DNA from: an uncultured Pseudomonadota bacterium
GTDB taxonomy: Bacteria; Pseudomonadota; Alphaproteobacteria; RUG11792
NCBI GenBank assembly: GCA_902796745.1
Contig: CADBQC010000061.1
Location: 1-5,960, forward strand
Direction of reading: 5' to 3'
DNA length: 5,960 nt
Shown piece after piece: positions 5,895 to 5,960 of this stretch (its first letter is position 1; the number at the start of each line of letters is the position of its first letter). A program made the translations under genes and the position numbers. Below the pieces are notes generated by a model. The model worked only from the letters and a program-made list of their open reading frames with translations. It did not search any database and was not told the origin of the DNA.

Positions 5895-5901
5895 ATTATT
5901 T

Positions 5902-5960
5902 TTTATACACTGGTCGTTCAACTAAAAATTACTAGAATTTTTATATATATTTCTACTTAA
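5902..5960. other. AT-rich right edge with no gene seen
   Basis: Very AT-rich sequence upstream of the promoter, with weak residual similarity to the region upstream of copy 1 (TCGTTCAA and TACTAGA against TTGTTCAA and TACTAGA). No open frame or structure is evident. Confidence 0.4.

Larger units (their letters stand above)
5726..5901 (-). repeat. Conserved 5' cassette, copy 2 (promoter, RBS, signal peptide)
   Basis: Direct repeat of 2167-2351, in the same orientation about 3.56 kb away. Signal-peptide codons 5726-5784 differ from copy 1 at one position, and the promoter block 5858-5901 is also close. The tract between them differs in length (10 against 12 G). Confidence 0.8.

Overview
The window looks like part of the chromosome of an AT-rich alphaproteobacterium, most plausibly a Rickettsiales-type or other host-associated lineage. 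That placement is inferred from the 3' part of a DnaX gene with an alphaproteobacterial flavour, low overall GC, and a polyamine-uptake operon. The species cannot be named from the sequence. I see no rRNA, tRNA, CRISPR array or insertion sequence.

Layout. Bases 1-744 (+) are the 3' end of dnaX. A hairpin at 752-793 separates it from a convergent minus-strand block that fills the rest of the window. Read in its own direction, from right to left, the block runs: a frameshifted putative secreted protein (5818-4759); a PotG-like ATPase (4684-3539) with a good promoter of its own; a PotH-like permease (3542-2610) overlapping potG by 4 bases; a GC-rich double-hairpin intergenic element (2488-2611); and an intact putative secreted protein (2261-801).

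The notable content is the pair of paralogous secreted-protein genes on either side of potGH. They share a nearly identical 5' cassette made of promoter, ribosome-binding site, signal-peptide codons and a run of G residues on the coding strand, while their mature parts have diverged strongly. The G run is 12 long in the first gene, which is in frame (ON). It is 10 long in the second, which gives a 15-codon product (OFF). Both possible out-of-frame readings meet a stop within five codons after the tract. The tract lies inside the predicted signal peptide, so length changes would switch expression without altering the mature protein. This is the architecture of a phase-variable, slipped-strand-controlled surface or secreted protein family, and I do not recognise the protein family itself.

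The potGH pair encodes the ATPase and one permease of a putrescine-type ABC importer. The second permease (potI) and the binding protein (potF) are not in the window. The two copies of the 5' cassette are direct repeats bracketing potGH, so recombination between them could delete the operon and fuse the two secreted-protein genes.
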